Shown: positions 1-8,248, counted from the first letter of the stretch. The stretch is 64,000 nt of DNA from Lysobacterales bacterium (GCA_027067055.1 JAMOMK010000088.1:32555-96554), one strand, 5' to 3'. The notes: generated by a model not told the origin, from the letters alone. Numbers and translations: made by a program.

Positions 1-1
1 G

Positions 2-994
2 CGAAATCTTGATGCGGTTCCACCAAAAGCACGTGGCAAAATTGCCGCGCAGATTCGTTCGGGTACAGCACGAATTGATGCACATTTGCAAGAATCCTAT
101 AAGGTAGCGGTGCGTCGCAAAGAAAAATTGATTGAACAAGCTCAGGCTTTGGCTGATGTAGAAGAATTAGATGAAGCGATTGAACAAGCCAAAGCTTTAC
201 AAGGTGAATGGAAACATGCTGGAATTGTTGCACAAAACCAAGAGCGCAAGTTATGGAGAGTATTTCGAAAAGCCAACGATGCAGTTTTTAATCGCATCAA
301 ACAACAACGCGATGCGCAAAATCAAGAAAATAAGGCTTTGATGAATACCACAGCCGATTTAATTAAAATTTGTGAAAAAGCAGTGAAGTCCGAAAAATCC
401 GCTCACGGCATACACAGTTTAATCGAACGATTCAAGGATGATTATAATGTTTTAGATGTTCGCAATAAGTCACTGCAATCCCATGCCAGCAAATTGATTG
501 AAACAGCGGAACAAAAAGTTGCCTCACTTGCCAACAAAGAAATTATTGATGCCTTAAAAAATGCGCAGAAATTTGCCACTATTTGCCAAGACTTAGAGTT
601 AGGAAAGTTAGAACAAGACAAAGCCCAAGAAAAGTGGGACAAATTGCCAAAATTAAATGATGAAAAATTGGCAAAACAATTAACCCAACGCTTTGAGAAA
701 GCTGGGTCAATTAATGATGAATACAGTCAAAAAGCCGGATTGGTATTGATTGCGGCAGAATATTTAAGCGGGCAAGCCACGCCTGATGAATACAAAGAGC
801 AACGCTTGGCTTATCAAGTTGAAGAGCTTTCTAAACGCATGAGTGGTGCAGAAATCATGAGTGAAATTAATCAAACTATATCGTTATTATCTAAGTGGTT
901 TACTTTAAATGGTGCAGAGGCTGAGTTTATAAAAGCTAATGAAAAGCGCAGTAAAAAAGTCATTAAGAGTTTGTTTGATTTATTGAAGTGTTAA
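2..994 (+). CDS. DUF349 domain-containing protein (5' end outside window)
   Basis: The reading frame is open from base 2 with no stop, so the gene begins upstream of the window; the TTG at 86 is only the first start-like codon inside it. The visible 330 residues are almost wholly helical and charged, with repeated segments of about 70-80 residues containing W-K-x-A/G and F-R-K-A-N-D-A-V-F-like motifs (for example LWRVFRKANDAVFNRIK). This is the signature of DUF349 repeat proteins. No catalytic residues are known for this family and its function is unsettled; some members have been linked to envelope or stress phenotypes. No neighbour in the window suggests a specific role. The family call is fairly firm; the function is unknown. 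Confidence 0.75.
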   Translation, partial: RNLDAVPPKARGKIAAQIRSGTARIDAHLQESYKVAVRRKEKLIEQAQALADVEELDEAIEQAKALQGEWKHAGIVAQNQERKLWRVFRKANDAVFNRIKQQRDAQNQENKALMNTTADLIKICEKAVKSEKSAHGIHSLIERFKDDYNVLDVRNKSLQSHASKLIETAEQKVASLANKEIIDALKNAQKFATICQDLELGKLEQDKAQEKWDKLPKLNDEKLAKQLTQRFEKAGSINDEYSQKAGLVLIAAEYLSGQATPDEYKEQRLAYQVEELSKRMSGAEIMSEINQTISLLSKWFTLNGAEAEFIKANEKRSKKVIKSLFDLLKC

Positions 995-1011
995 GTAATC
1001 ACTCGCAAAAA

Positions 1012-1035
1012 GTCATTCCTGCGAAGACAGGAATC
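1012..1035. repeat. Short palindromic dispersed repeat, copy 1
   Basis: An imperfect hairpin (GTCATTCCTGCGAAGACAGG and onward to 1035). The same unit occurs inverted at 8225-8248. Repeats of the form CATTCC-CGCGAA-GGAATG are common intergenic REP-like units in proteobacteria. It lies just after the DUF349 gene and could also act as a weak transcript end. Confidence 0.6.
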
Positions 1036-1066
1036 AAATGAGATAAATAGATGATACCAAGGATGG

Positions 1067-1095
1067 TTTCATTTAAAATTAACGCATGATATAAT
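1067..1095 (+). promoter_or_regulatory. Predicted sigma70-type promoter for the 1181 gene
   Basis: TTTCAT at 1067-1072 and TATAAT at 1090-1095 are spaced by 17 bases. The resulting leader of about 80 bases contains a GATGAT/ATCATC inverted repeat. The -10 is perfect and the -35 is weak. Confidence 0.45.
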
Positions 1096-1180
1096 TGTTG
1101 CATGATGATTGTAAAAAGTATCATCAAAAAAAATGTTGGACTTAACAATAATTACCAACTTAGCTTAACTAGGAAGAGTT

Positions 1181-1699
1181 ATGAAAACAAGATTAAGATT
1201 TATAATGTTTGTTTATTTATTTAATGTTGCATCTGTAAACGCACAAGACCCCCTTGTATTTATAGAGCCTGCACACCCTAATTCTGGAGATGTCATTAGA
1301 GTAGGTGTGAAAGTAGAGCGTTGTAACACAATGCCCTTTGAAAATTCACAAAACATATCAAGCGCAATTGATATTAATGGTTTTAATATCGAATTAAATA
1401 CCATTGCTTACATTCCTATCTTGGTAGGTGGAACTCCATGTCCACCGCCTTATTATGCTTATTATGAACTAGGAGTTTTGAGTGAAGGCGATTATTCACT
1501 ATCAACTTGGATATACAATCACCAAACGACCTTTCCCTTCCCTTTAAATTTTGATCCACCACCCCCGTATGATTTTATAGATTTTTCTGTTTCTGTGGCT
1601 CCTGTAAGCGTAGTTACAAATACTCAGGAAGGATTGTTGTTGGCTTTCATAATGTTATTGGGATTAGGGATTTATCAAGTAAGAAAATACTCACTTTGA
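1181..1699 (+). CDS. Exported protein with C-terminal membrane anchor
   Basis: A 172-residue protein not recognised as a known family. It starts with a signal peptide (about residues 1-21, ending VNA-Q). A proline- and tyrosine-rich, probably beta-stranded body follows, with two cysteines about 40 residues apart (C48 and C87) that could form a disulfide. It ends in a tripartite tail: a short polar motif (NTQEG), about 18 hydrophobic residues, and basic RKYSL. The layout resembles C-terminal sorting signals such as IPTL-CTERM or PEP-CTERM, but neither motif is present, so it may simply be a membrane anchor. The start follows a clear AGGAAGAG ribosome-binding site. Exported location is well supported; function is unknown. 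Confidence 0.6.
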   Translation: MKTRLRFIMFVYLFNVASVNAQDPLVFIEPAHPNSGDVIRVGVKVERCNTMPFENSQNISSAIDINGFNIELNTIAYIPILVGGTPCPPPYYAYYELGVLSEGDYSLSTWIYNHQTTFPFPLNFDPPPPYDFIDFSVSVAPVSVVTNTQEGLLLAFIMLLGLGIYQVRKYSL

Positions 1700-1766
1700 T
1701 TCTCGTATTTGAATATTTTGTCGTATTCAAACACTAAAACATAGAGCTGTGTTGTGATTGGATTTG

Positions 1767-1795
1767 TTACATTTGATTTTTTGTCATGATATAAT
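1767..1795 (+). promoter_or_regulatory. Promoter of mccB, predicted leaderless
   Basis: TTACAT at 1767-1772, a 17-base spacer and a perfect TATAAT at 1790-1795. Only six bases separate the -10 from the ATG at 1802, and no Shine-Dalgarno sequence fits, so transcription should start at or next to the start codon. Confidence 0.6.
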
Positions 1796-1801
1796 CGTCA
1801 A

Positions 1802-3409
1802 ATGACAATTATCAAAAATACAATCAATACCGAATCCGCCCAGTTTCATGAAAATTATCAATTTATGCATGGCTTGGTTGAAGAATTGCGTGACAAAACC
1901 CATACGATTTCATTAGGTGGCTCACAAAAATCCAGAGAACGCCATGAATCACGCGGCAAACTATTAGTGCGTGACCGTATTCATACACTAATCGACAAAG
2001 GTTCTCCTTTTTTAGAGCTTTCAGCATTGGCAGCCAATGACATGTATGACGATGCCGCACCTGCTGCTGGTGTCGTTACTGGCATTGGTGTGATTCATGG
2101 ACAAAATGTTGTTATTGTTGCCAATGATGCGACGGTCAAAGGTGGTACTTATTTTCCATTAACGGTTAAAAAGCATTTAAGAGCGCAAGAAATTGCCCTA
2201 GAAAATCATTTGCCTTGTATCTATTTGGTGGATTCTGGCGGAGCTTTTCTACCATTACAAGATGAAGTCTTTCCCGATAAAGAACATTTTGGACGAATCT
2301 TTTATAATCAAGCGCAATTATCATCCAAGAATATCCCACAAATTGCCGTTGTTATGGGTTCATGTACTGCTGGTGGTGCTTACGTACCTGCCATGTGTGA
2401 TGAAGCGGTGATTGTTAAAGAACAAGGTACGATTTTTCTTGGCGGACCGCCATTGGTCAAAGCTGCCACAGGAGAAATAGTTGATGCCGAAACATTAGGT
2501 GGGGCAGAGGTTCATTCATCCATCTCTGGAGTGACCGATCACTTTGCTGAAAATGACGAACATGCTTTAGAAATAACGCGAGACATTGTTAAATACTTCA
2601 ATCGAAAGCCAGAGGATTGGTTAAAGAAACAAGAAACTCAAGAACCACTGTATAATGAAAAAGAATTGTACGGAATCGTACCGAAAAGTACGCGTACACC
2701 CTATGATATTCGCCAAATTATTGCCCGCATTGTTGATGCTTCAAAATTTCAAGAATTCAAAGCCAAATACGGAACCACTTTAATCACTGGATTTGCTCAT
2801 ATTCATGGCAATCCTGTCGGCATTATTGCCAACAACGGCATCTTATTTTCAGAATCTGCCCTTAAAGGCGCACACTTTGTAGAGCTGTGTTGCCAACGTA
2901 ATATTCCTTTAGTGTTTTTACAAAATATCACTGGTTTTATGGTCGGCAAAGAATACGAACACAACGGCATAGCCAAAAACGGCGCAAAAATGGTCACCGC
3001 TGTGGCCTGTGCCAGTGTACCCAAATATACCGTTGTTATCGGTGGTTCATTTGGAGCTGGGAACTATGCCATGAATGGACGTGCTTATGCTGGCAGGTTC
3101 TTGTGGATGTGGCCCAATTCACGAATATCAGTGATGGGTGGCGAACAAGCTGCATCGGTATTAACAACCATCAAACAAGATGGCATGGATAAACGAGGGA
3201 TTGATTGGGATGATAAAGAAAAACAAGCCGAATACGATAAAATCAAACAACTCTATGAAGACCAAGGCTCACCGTATTATTCCACCGCACGCTTATGGGA
3301 TGATGGCATAATCAACCCAGTGGACACTCGTAAAGTCTTAGGTTTAGCCATAGAAGCAGGTTTAAATGCTCCCATTCAAGACACCAAGTATGGTGTCTTT
3401 AGGATGTAG
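1802..3409 (+). CDS. liuB: Methylcrotonoyl-CoA carboxylase, carboxyltransferase (beta) subunit
   Basis: Transfers the carboxyl group from carboxybiotin to 3-methylcrotonyl-CoA in leucine (and leucine/isovalerate) catabolism, acting in the cytoplasm as a complex with a biotinylated alpha subunit. The 535-residue length and the two crotonase-like halves fit this family. Visible motifs are SGGAFLP at 145-151, [13 protein letters not shown] at 186-198 and [11 protein letters not shown] in the C-terminal half, which form the oxyanion and CoA-binding loops. It is closer to MCC than to propionyl-CoA carboxylase by overall pattern (D-E-V-F-P-D-x-x-H-F-G-R-I-F-x-N). The biotin-carrying alpha subunit is not in the window. 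A liuC-like gene lies 3.4 kb downstream. The transcript appears leaderless. Confidence 0.92.
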   Translation: MTIIKNTINTESAQFHENYQFMHGLVEELRDKTHTISLGGSQKSRERHESRGKLLVRDRIHTLIDKGSPFLELSALAANDMYDDAAPAAGVVTGIGVIHGQNVVIVANDATVKGGTYFPLTVKKHLRAQEIALENHLPCIYLVDSGGAFLPLQDEVFPDKEHFGRIFYNQAQLSSKNIPQIAVVMGSCTAGGAYVPAMCDEAVIVKEQGTIFLGGPPLVKAATGEIVDAETLGGAEVHSSISGVTDHFAENDEHALEITRDIVKYFNRKPEDWLKKQETQEPLYNEKELYGIVPKSTRTPYDIRQIIARIVDASKFQEFKAKYGTTLITGFAHIHGNPVGIIANNGILFSESALKGAHFVELCCQRNIPLVFLQNITGFMVGKEYEHNGIAKNGAKMVTAVACASVPKYTVVIGGSFGAGNYAMNGRAYAGRFLWMWPNSRISVMGGEQAASVLTTIKQDGMDKRGIDWDDKEKQAEYDKIKQLYEDQGSPYYSTARLWDDGIINPVDTRKVLGLAIEAGLNAPIQDTKYGVFRM

Positions 3410-3417
3410 AATTTCAA

Positions 3418-3501
3418 GTAGTGGAGTCCCTTGTGGGCTCCTTTCTTAAATAAAATCTATGGAGTTTAATCAAACAAGGCCCCCACAAGGGAAGCCACTA
3501 C
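3418..3501. repeat. REP-like palindrome, left flank of the Y1 transposase gene
   Basis: An 84-base unit whose ends are inverted repeats: GTAGTGGAGTCCCTTGTGGG at the left pairs with the complement of the CCCACAAGGG-AAGCCACTAC end. A nearly identical unit in the same orientation sits at 3994-4076, just past the transposase gene. Confidence 0.88.
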
Positions 3502-3514
3502 AAGGAGTGTAATT

Positions 3515-3997
3515 ATGGAGAAATTGTCAAAAAGAGTTAAATTGCGGTTAAAGTATTACGATTACTCGCAAAATGGATTATATTTCATCACAATTTGCCA
3601 AAAAGATATGCTATGTCTTTTCGGATCAATATCTAATGATTTGATGAAATTGAATAATGCAGGTAAAATGATTAGAAACCAATGGAATCAAATAATACAA
3701 AGATTTCCTGCTTTAAATTTGCACGAGTTTGTGATTATGCCCAACCATTTTCATGTTATTTTTGAGTTACATAATTCATCAATAGCACTATCTGAAATTA
3801 TTGGTGCATTCAAATCAGTAACCACCAATGAGTATATCAAAGGAGTAAAGCAATACAATTGGAAAAGGTTTGATAAACAATTATGGCAAAGAAGCTTTTA
3901 TGATAAAATCATTCGCAATGATGATTTTCATCAAAAAGTAATAGAATACATCAACTATAATCCAGCAAAATGGTGTGATGACAAATATTATAAGTAG
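3515..3997 (+). CDS. REP-associated tyrosine transposase (Y1_Tnp, RayT)
   Basis: A single-domain HUH-type Y1 transposase of 160 residues, related to the IS200/IS605 transposases and believed to process REP palindromes as single-stranded DNA. The metal-binding HUH motif is seen in MPNHFHVI (residues 75-82, H78 and H80). The likely nucleophile is Y129 in the segment SFYDKIIRND. It starts after an AAGGAG site eight bases upstream. It is bracketed by two same-orientation copies of an 84-base palindrome; the right copy overlaps the stop codon. This is the diagnostic RayT arrangement. It appears intact and may still act on the repeats. Its insertion lies between two leucine-degradation genes. Confidence 0.93.
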   Translation: MEKLSKRVKLRLKYYDYSQNGLYFITICQKDMLCLFGSISNDLMKLNNAGKMIRNQWNQIIQRFPALNLHEFVIMPNHFHVIFELHNSSIALSEIIGAFKSVTTNEYIKGVKQYNWKRFDKQLWQRSFYDKIIRNDDFHQKVIEYINYNPAKWCDDKYYK

Positions 3998-4076
3998 TGG
4001 AGTCCCTTGTTGGCTCCTTATTAAACAAAGTTTATGGAGTTCTACCAAACAAGGCTCCCACAAGGGAAGCCACTAC
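3994..4076. repeat. REP-like palindrome, right flank of the Y1 transposase gene
   Basis: Same orientation and near-identical to 3418-3501, with matching terminal arms (GTAGTGGAGTCCCTTGTTGG and AAGCCACTAC). It begins inside the transposase stop codon and ends just before the next gene's start at 4082. Confidence 0.88.
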
Positions 4077-4081
4077 GAATT

Positions 4082-4495
4082 ATGACAAATATACTTAACA
4101 ACCCAGAAAAACTACTACTCATCGGCGTAATATTTCATCTCGCTTTTGTTGCCTTTCATCTACTGTTTTGGAAGCTATTTGATTGGGTGCAAGATTTAAA
4201 AAAGCTTTCGCATATCAATAAGTCGGTGATGCAAATATTAAATCTGCGATTAATTTTCGTGTTTTTAATCTTTGCCTATATTTCATACTTTAATACCACT
4301 GAAATGTTGACCACCAAACTTGGATTAACCATGACAGCAGCCATTGCTTTATTTTGGGGGTTTCGTTCAATTGAACAAGTCATTTATTTTGGTATTAAAA
4401 ATTTCGCTTCAAATCTCTTATTGTTAATGTTTGTGTTTGGTACAGCTTTATATGCTTGGGTGTTTTATTTGGGTTTCAATGACATACATATGTAG
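4082..4495 (+). CDS. Small integral membrane protein
   Basis: A 137-residue protein of unknown family with about four hydrophobic segments (roughly residues 13-33, 52-72, 77-97 and 105-127) and short charged loops, so it lies in the inner membrane. The start at 4082 is preferred over an upstream ATG at 4034, because that one lies inside the REP palindrome. No ribosome-binding site is evident, so expression may depend on read-through across the REP. Its 3' end overlaps the convergent zinc-ribbon gene by 20 bases. No function can be assigned. Confidence 0.65.
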   Translation: MTNILNNPEKLLLIGVIFHLAFVAFHLLFWKLFDWVQDLKKLSHINKSVMQILNLRLIFVFLIFAYISYFNTTEMLTTKLGLTMTAAIALFWGFRSIEQVIYFGIKNFASNLLLLMFVFGTALYAWVFYLGFNDIHM

Positions 4496-4985
4496 TTGAC
4501 GCTATTGAATGCCAAAATACAATTACAAAAAACAAACCTATAGAAAACATCCACACATAAAAGAATCGTTCCTTGCTTTTAGGCTTAGCTAAAAAAAACC
4601 TTATGAATGAATAAAAAACTAAAAGGCTTGGAGGAAGAAATATCACCAAAGAATCATCATGTTCTTCATTAGTATTCAATTCTTTTATCTGTGCAATTTG
4701 ACCTAGTTCAAAAAAAGCACTATTACAGTTATGACAAATACTAATTTGCATTTGGTCCATCTTCACGCTTTTCATGTTTTTTTTACAAAGTGAGCATTGT
4801 TGGTCTGTATTTTGACTTTGTCGACTATTGAAGGCTTTTTCTAGGCAATAGGTTCCAAAATTAAACCTAAATGCCTGAACATCTTTATGCTTTAGAAAAA
4901 TCCCACTACATTTTTCACAACAATTGGCAAAGACTCCTTCTTGTGTCCTTAATACTAAATTAGATTTATCATTTGGGCATTTCAT
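4476..4985 (-). CDS. Zinc-ribbon membrane protein (zf-TFIIB type)
   Basis: A 169-residue protein. The N-terminal CPND/CCEKC (C3 with C22/C23/C26) and a later CSLC...CHNC set form two four-cysteine zinc ribbons of the TFIIB-like type seen in many bacterial proteins of unknown role. Two hydrophobic segments near the C-terminus (roughly residues 110-125 and 135-155) predict membrane attachment. The start at 4985 is chosen because MKCPN is the usual beginning of this family and a GAG-containing site precedes it; an upstream ATG at 5030 lacks one. It overlaps the opposite gene tail to tail. Confidence 0.65.
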   Translation of the reverse strand: MKCPNDKSNLVLRTQEGVFANCCEKCSGIFLKHKDVQAFRFNFGTYCLEKAFNSRQSQNTDQQCSLCKKNMKSVKMDQMQISICHNCNSAFFELGQIAQIKELNTNEEHDDSLVIFLPPSLLVFYSFIRFFLAKPKSKERFFYVWMFSIGLFFVIVFWHSIASTTYVCH

Positions 4986-5114
4986 GTTAGTTATTATCTC
5001 ATGTAATAACTTAAATTTACTATAGCCCATCAGTCATGATTTATTTTTTTAACTTGCAAAAAAAAAACTAATCAGTTAAAATATAACAATATATTTCAAA
5101 GTCAGAGTTTTAAT

Positions 5115-6353
5115 TTGTCTGCTATAAAAAGAAAAATTATTGATTCAATTCATTATTTGTTAGCGAATTTTCCAGTTGTTGCTGTTTTGGGAGTACGACA
5201 AGTGGGGAAATCGACTTTAATTCAGCAGGTTTTACCTCAAGCAGATTTTTTTGATTTAGAAAAAGAAAGTGATTACCGTCGCATTAGTGATGATGCGGCT
5301 CTTTTATTGCAAGAAGTCTCTCAGCCCACTATTTTTGATGAGGCTCAATTATCTCCAAATCTATTTAAGGCTTTGCGTGTTTTTGTGGATGAAAACCGTA
5401 CAGTCAATGGTCGATTCTTACTTAGTGGTTCAAGTTCGCCTCATCTTTTAAAGTATATGAGTGAAACCTTGGCAGGGCGAGTCGCCATTGTTGAGCTAGA
5501 TGGGCTTAGTTGGGCAGAAATTATAGATTCAAAAAGTAATGATGTGGTTGATGCACTAAGTGATGAATCAAAATTGAAAAAACTAAAGGCTAAAGTAACG
5601 AAAAAAGAACTGCAGAAACTGTGCTTATATGGTGGTTATCCTGAGCCTGTTTTAAGGTTTTTTAATCAAAAAGAAGATAAAAAGCTCTTTCGTTTATGGA
5701 TGGAAAACTACACAAAAACTTATGTTGAGCGCGATATTAGGGGGTTATTTCCACAGTTAAATTTGGATGCTTACAAGCGTTTTATCCAAATGTTGGCATT
5801 TTCTAGTGGTGAAATGATTAATGCCAGCACTTTTGCTCGTTCACTCGATGTTTCACAACCAACCATTAAAAAATATCTAGAGATTGTTGAGGGTACATTT
5901 TTGTGGAGAAAAATCTCCCCTTATTTAACCAATGTTAAAAAACGCACTGTGAAAATGCCAAAAGGTCATTTGCGAGACTCTGGATTGATTAGCTATTTTT
6001 TAAGAATTACCGATGAAAATGATTTAAAAAGTCATCCTCAGTTTGGAAGGATTTGGGAGTCATTCATTAGTGAACAATTGATGAAACATTTTAACAATAA
6101 AATCGAAGGAGTAAAGCTTTATTACTATCGTACTCATAATCAAGCTGAAATTGATTTGATTTTAGAAACTAATGAAGGCATCATTCCAATTGAGATAAAA
6201 TCTGGTTCTGTTACACGAAAAAAACAAATAATAACTTTGGAGTCTTTTGTAAAAGAACACCAGTGTAAATTTGGAATAGTTATTAATAATGGTGATAAAA
6301 TTTACAAATTATCAGAAAGTGTGTATCAATTACCCGCAATATTTTTAATCTAA
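5115..6353 (+). CDS. AAA-type ATPase with DUF4143 domain
   Basis: A 412-residue ATP-binding protein. The N-terminal AAA_14 domain has a Walker A loop GVRQVGKST (26-34) and Walker B IFDEAQ (73-78). The C-terminal DUF4143 half contains a winged-helix-like segment (SQPTIKKYLEIVEG) and a nuclease-fold-like core (AEIDLILE ... IEIKSG). That last D-x-I-L-E/E-I-K pattern resembles the PD-(D/E)XK arrangement. Such proteins are widespread and often mobile, and their substrate is unknown. The start is TTG, with CAGAG upstream. The gene sits in the segment that separates the two leucine-degradation genes and lies five bases before a GNAT gene, so the two may be co-transcribed. Confidence 0.82.
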   Translation: MSAIKRKIIDSIHYLLANFPVVAVLGVRQVGKSTLIQQVLPQADFFDLEKESDYRRISDDAALLLQEVSQPTIFDEAQLSPNLFKALRVFVDENRTVNGRFLLSGSSSPHLLKYMSETLAGRVAIVELDGLSWAEIIDSKSNDVVDALSDESKLKKLKAKVTKKELQKLCLYGGYPEPVLRFFNQKEDKKLFRLWMENYTKTYVERDIRGLFPQLNLDAYKRFIQMLAFSSGEMINASTFARSLDVSQPTIKKYLEIVEGTFLWRKISPYLTNVKKRTVKMPKGHLRDSGLISYFLRITDENDLKSHPQFGRIWESFISEQLMKHFNNKIEGVKLYYYRTHNQAEIDLILETNEGIIPIEIKSGSVTRKKQIITLESFVKEHQCKFGIVINNGDKIYKLSESVYQLPAIFLI

Positions 6354-6358
6354 CAAAC

Positions 6359-6766
6359 ATGAATATCAAAATAAAAGAATCAAAAGAAATTAATCAAGAA
6401 GAAGTCGTTGCACTTTATCGGGCTAATCAATGGAGTTCGGCAGATAAGCCAGATGAGTTGTTTAACGCTTTGAAAAATTCACACACGTTGGTTACTGCAC
6501 GTGATGACGGAAGGCTAATTGGGCTGGCTAATGCAATTTCTGATGGTTATTTAATGGTGTATTATCCACATATGTTGGTAATGCCACAATACCAAGGTCA
6601 AGGAGTTGGACATTTGATTATGGCAAAAATGCAAGAAAAATACCGTGATTTTCACATGCAAATGTTAACTGCAGATGGAAAGGCGATTGATTTTTATCAA
6701 AAGGTGGGTTTCGAAAAGGCAGGTAAAACTCAGCCTATGTGGATTTATAAGGGCGATGAACATTAA
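6359..6766 (+). CDS. GNAT-family N-acetyltransferase
   Basis: A 135-residue acetyl-CoA-dependent acyltransferase. The acetyl-CoA pyrophosphate loop QYQGQGVG is at 77-84, followed by the usual helix and the C-terminal FYQKVGFEKAG strand-turn. The substrate cannot be read from sequence. It lies five bases after the DUF4143 ATPase stop and lacks its own ribosome-binding site, so translational coupling is likely. Confidence 0.88.
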   Translation: MNIKIKESKEINQEEVVALYRANQWSSADKPDELFNALKNSHTLVTARDDGRLIGLANAISDGYLMVYYPHMLVMPQYQGQGVGHLIMAKMQEKYRDFHMQMLTADGKAIDFYQKVGFEKAGKTQPMWIYKGDEH

Positions 6767-6801
6767 TTAATGTTCATTGGAAAAGAAGTCTTGAAAAATA
6801 C

Positions 6802-6831
6802 TTCCCAAACTTAATCACAATCAAATATAAT
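6802..6831 (+). promoter_or_regulatory. Promoter of the liuC-like gene, predicted leaderless
   Basis: A perfect TATAAT at 6826-6831 ends six bases before the ATG at 6838. A 4/6 match to the -35 (TTCCCA, 6802-6807) lies 18 bases upstream. No Shine-Dalgarno sequence precedes the start. Confidence 0.5.
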
Positions 6832-6837
6832 AATCCC

Positions 6838-7638
6838 ATGAAAAATTTCTCAATGTATAAAACCATCACAGTTGATACCGATAAACAAGGTGTCAGCTAT
6901 GTGACTATGGCTCGTCCTGAAGTGCATAATGCTTTTAATGCACAGATGATTAATGAATTAACTACAGCATTTGATGCGTTAGCTAAAAACCCTGATACCA
7001 AAGTGATTGTGTTGCAATCTGATGGTGAATCCTTTTCAGCGGGTGCTGATATTAATTGGATGAAGGATATGGTTAAGGCAACTCAGGCAGAAAACCAAGA
7101 AGATTCCTTAAAACTGGCAGCATTAATGCGTGCTATTAACTTTTGCGATAAATCTGTTATAGCAAAAGTACAAGGTTTAGCATTGGGTGGTGGTGTTGGT
7201 CTTATTGCCTGTTGTGATATTGTTATTGCCAATGAACAAGCAAGATTCGGTTTAACCGAAGCCAAACTAGGACTGGTACCTGCTGTTATTTCCCCTTATG
7301 TGGTTGACGCCATTTCGGCACGTCATTGTCGACGATATTTTCAGACTGCAGAAATATTTAGCGCACAAAAAGGCTATGAAATGGGTTTGTTATCCGAAAT
7401 TTGCCCGATTGAAGAAATAGATGAATTGGTAGCTAGACAAATAAAATTTTTACTCTCAACGGGGCCAAGTGCAAAATTGATTAGCAAAAAACTCGTACAT
7501 TCGGTTGTCTCTCGCACCATTCCGCAACAGAAAAAACTGGACAACTACACGACTCAAGTCATTGCCTCTGTGCGTGTGTCACCAGAAGGACAACATGGGT
7601 TGAAATCATTTTTGGATAAGAAAAAACCGAAGTGGTAG
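6838..7638 (+). CDS. liuC: Enoyl-CoA hydratase family protein, probable methylglutaconyl-CoA hydratase
   Basis: A crotonase-fold enzyme of 266 residues. SFSAGADINWM (66-75) and LALGGGVGLIACCDIVIA (114-131) form the oxyanion hole and CoA pocket, and GLTEAKLGLVPAVISPYVV (138-156) carries a conserved acidic residue. The WM after GAD and the GLxPAVISPYV pattern are typical of LiuC, which hydrates 3-methylglutaconyl-CoA after the MCC step in leucine catabolism. Linkage to the MCC beta gene supports this, although 3.4 kb of unrelated genes separate the two. A general enoyl-CoA hydratase role is the alternative. The transcript seems leaderless. Confidence 0.82.
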   Translation: MKNFSMYKTITVDTDKQGVSYVTMARPEVHNAFNAQMINELTTAFDALAKNPDTKVIVLQSDGESFSAGADINWMKDMVKATQAENQEDSLKLAALMRAINFCDKSVIAKVQGLALGGGVGLIACCDIVIANEQARFGLTEAKLGLVPAVISPYVVDAISARHCRRYFQTAEIFSAQKGYEMGLLSEICPIEEIDELVARQIKFLLSTGPSAKLISKKLVHSVVSRTIPQQKKLDNYTTQVIASVRVSPEGQHGLKSFLDKKKPKW

Positions 7639-7641
7639 GAT

Positions 7642-7699
7642 TAGGCATCAGGTTTCAGGTGTTAGGTATCAGGTGTTAGGTATCAGGTGTTAGGTATTA
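7642..7699. repeat. Tandem short repeat upstream of the four-helix-bundle gene
   Basis: About four degenerate copies of a 14-base unit, AGGTATCAGGTGTT, beginning four bases after the liuC-like stop. The unit CAGGTTTCAGGT found here recurs in inverted form beyond the next gene (8064-8100), so the gene is bracketed by related inverted repeats. Confidence 0.85.
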
Positions 7700-7727
7700 A
7701 GAGATGATTTTTTGGAGATGGATTATT

Positions 7728-8075
7728 ATGAGTTATAGGGATTTAGAAGTTTGGAAAAGGTCTTTGAATTTAAGTGTTTCGATTTATAGAAATTTATCAT
7801 CATTAACTGATTTCGGATTCAAGAGTCAGATAACACGATCAAGTTTATCAGTTCCATCCAATATAGCAGAAGGTTATGGTAGAGAATCAAACAAAGAATT
7901 CATTAGATTTTTATACATTGCTAAAGGTTCATGCAGTGAACTTGAGACACAAATAATGATAGGCCAGAAAATCGAATTCATACACCCAAAGCTTGCAGAC
8001 AAATGGCTCAAAGAAGCAGAAGAATTATCTGCTATGCTAGGAGGATTGATTCAAACAAGAAAAACATTCACCTGA
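7728..8075 (+). CDS. Four-helix bundle protein (S23 / 23S rRNA intervening-sequence family)
   Basis: A 115-residue all-helical protein of the family first seen in 23S rRNA intervening sequences and structurally related to the Avd accessory protein of diversity-generating retroelements. Diagnostic segments are the N-terminal YRDLEVWKRS, SVPSNIAEGYGR (41-52) and GSCSELETQ (67-75). The start at 7728 follows GGAGATGG; an in-frame ATG at 7704 has no such site. No rRNA is nearby, so this is a free-standing copy. Short repeats bracket the gene, and its last codons and stop lie within the right-hand repeat. Molecular function is not established for stand-alone members. Confidence 0.88.
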   Translation: MSYRDLEVWKRSLNLSVSIYRNLSSLTDFGFKSQITRSSLSVPSNIAEGYGRESNKEFIRFLYIAKGSCSELETQIMIGQKIEFIHPKLADKWLKEAEELSAMLGGLIQTRKTFT

Positions 8076-8100
8076 AACATTCACCTGAAACCTGAAACCT
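8064..8100. repeat. Inverted partner repeat downstream of the four-helix-bundle gene
   Basis: Three degenerate copies of CACCTGAAAC(CT/AT), the reverse complement of the CAGGTTTCAGGTG unit at 7648 onward. The stop codon of the preceding gene (8073-8075) is part of the repeat. Confidence 0.8.
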
Positions 8101-8224
8101 AAGTTATTTTAAACTTTTTATTGATTTTAATGTCTTTAATCCCTATATAATTTAAACTAAAAGATAATTTCTCTCATCATACGTCATTCACTAGTCTATA
8201 AAAAGTGTAACGCATATGGCAGTA

Positions 8225-8248
8225 GATTCCCACTTTCGCGGGAATGAC
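8225..8248. repeat. Short palindromic dispersed repeat, copy 2
   Basis: GATTCCCACTTTCGCGGGAA with a TGAC end; it is the reverse complement, with a few changes, of the unit at 1012-1035. It lies 45 bases before the cyclophilin start. Confidence 0.65.

Noticed and set aside
5115..6766. The DUF4143 ATPase plus GNAT as a toxin-antitoxin or defence pair
   Set aside because: Both are common stand-alone families; adjacency alone is not enough and the GNAT lacks the features of tRNA-acetylating toxins such as a DUF1778 partner.
7642..7699. Possible CRISPR array
   Set aside because: Units are only 14 bases, head to tail without unique spacers, and no cas genes occur in the window.
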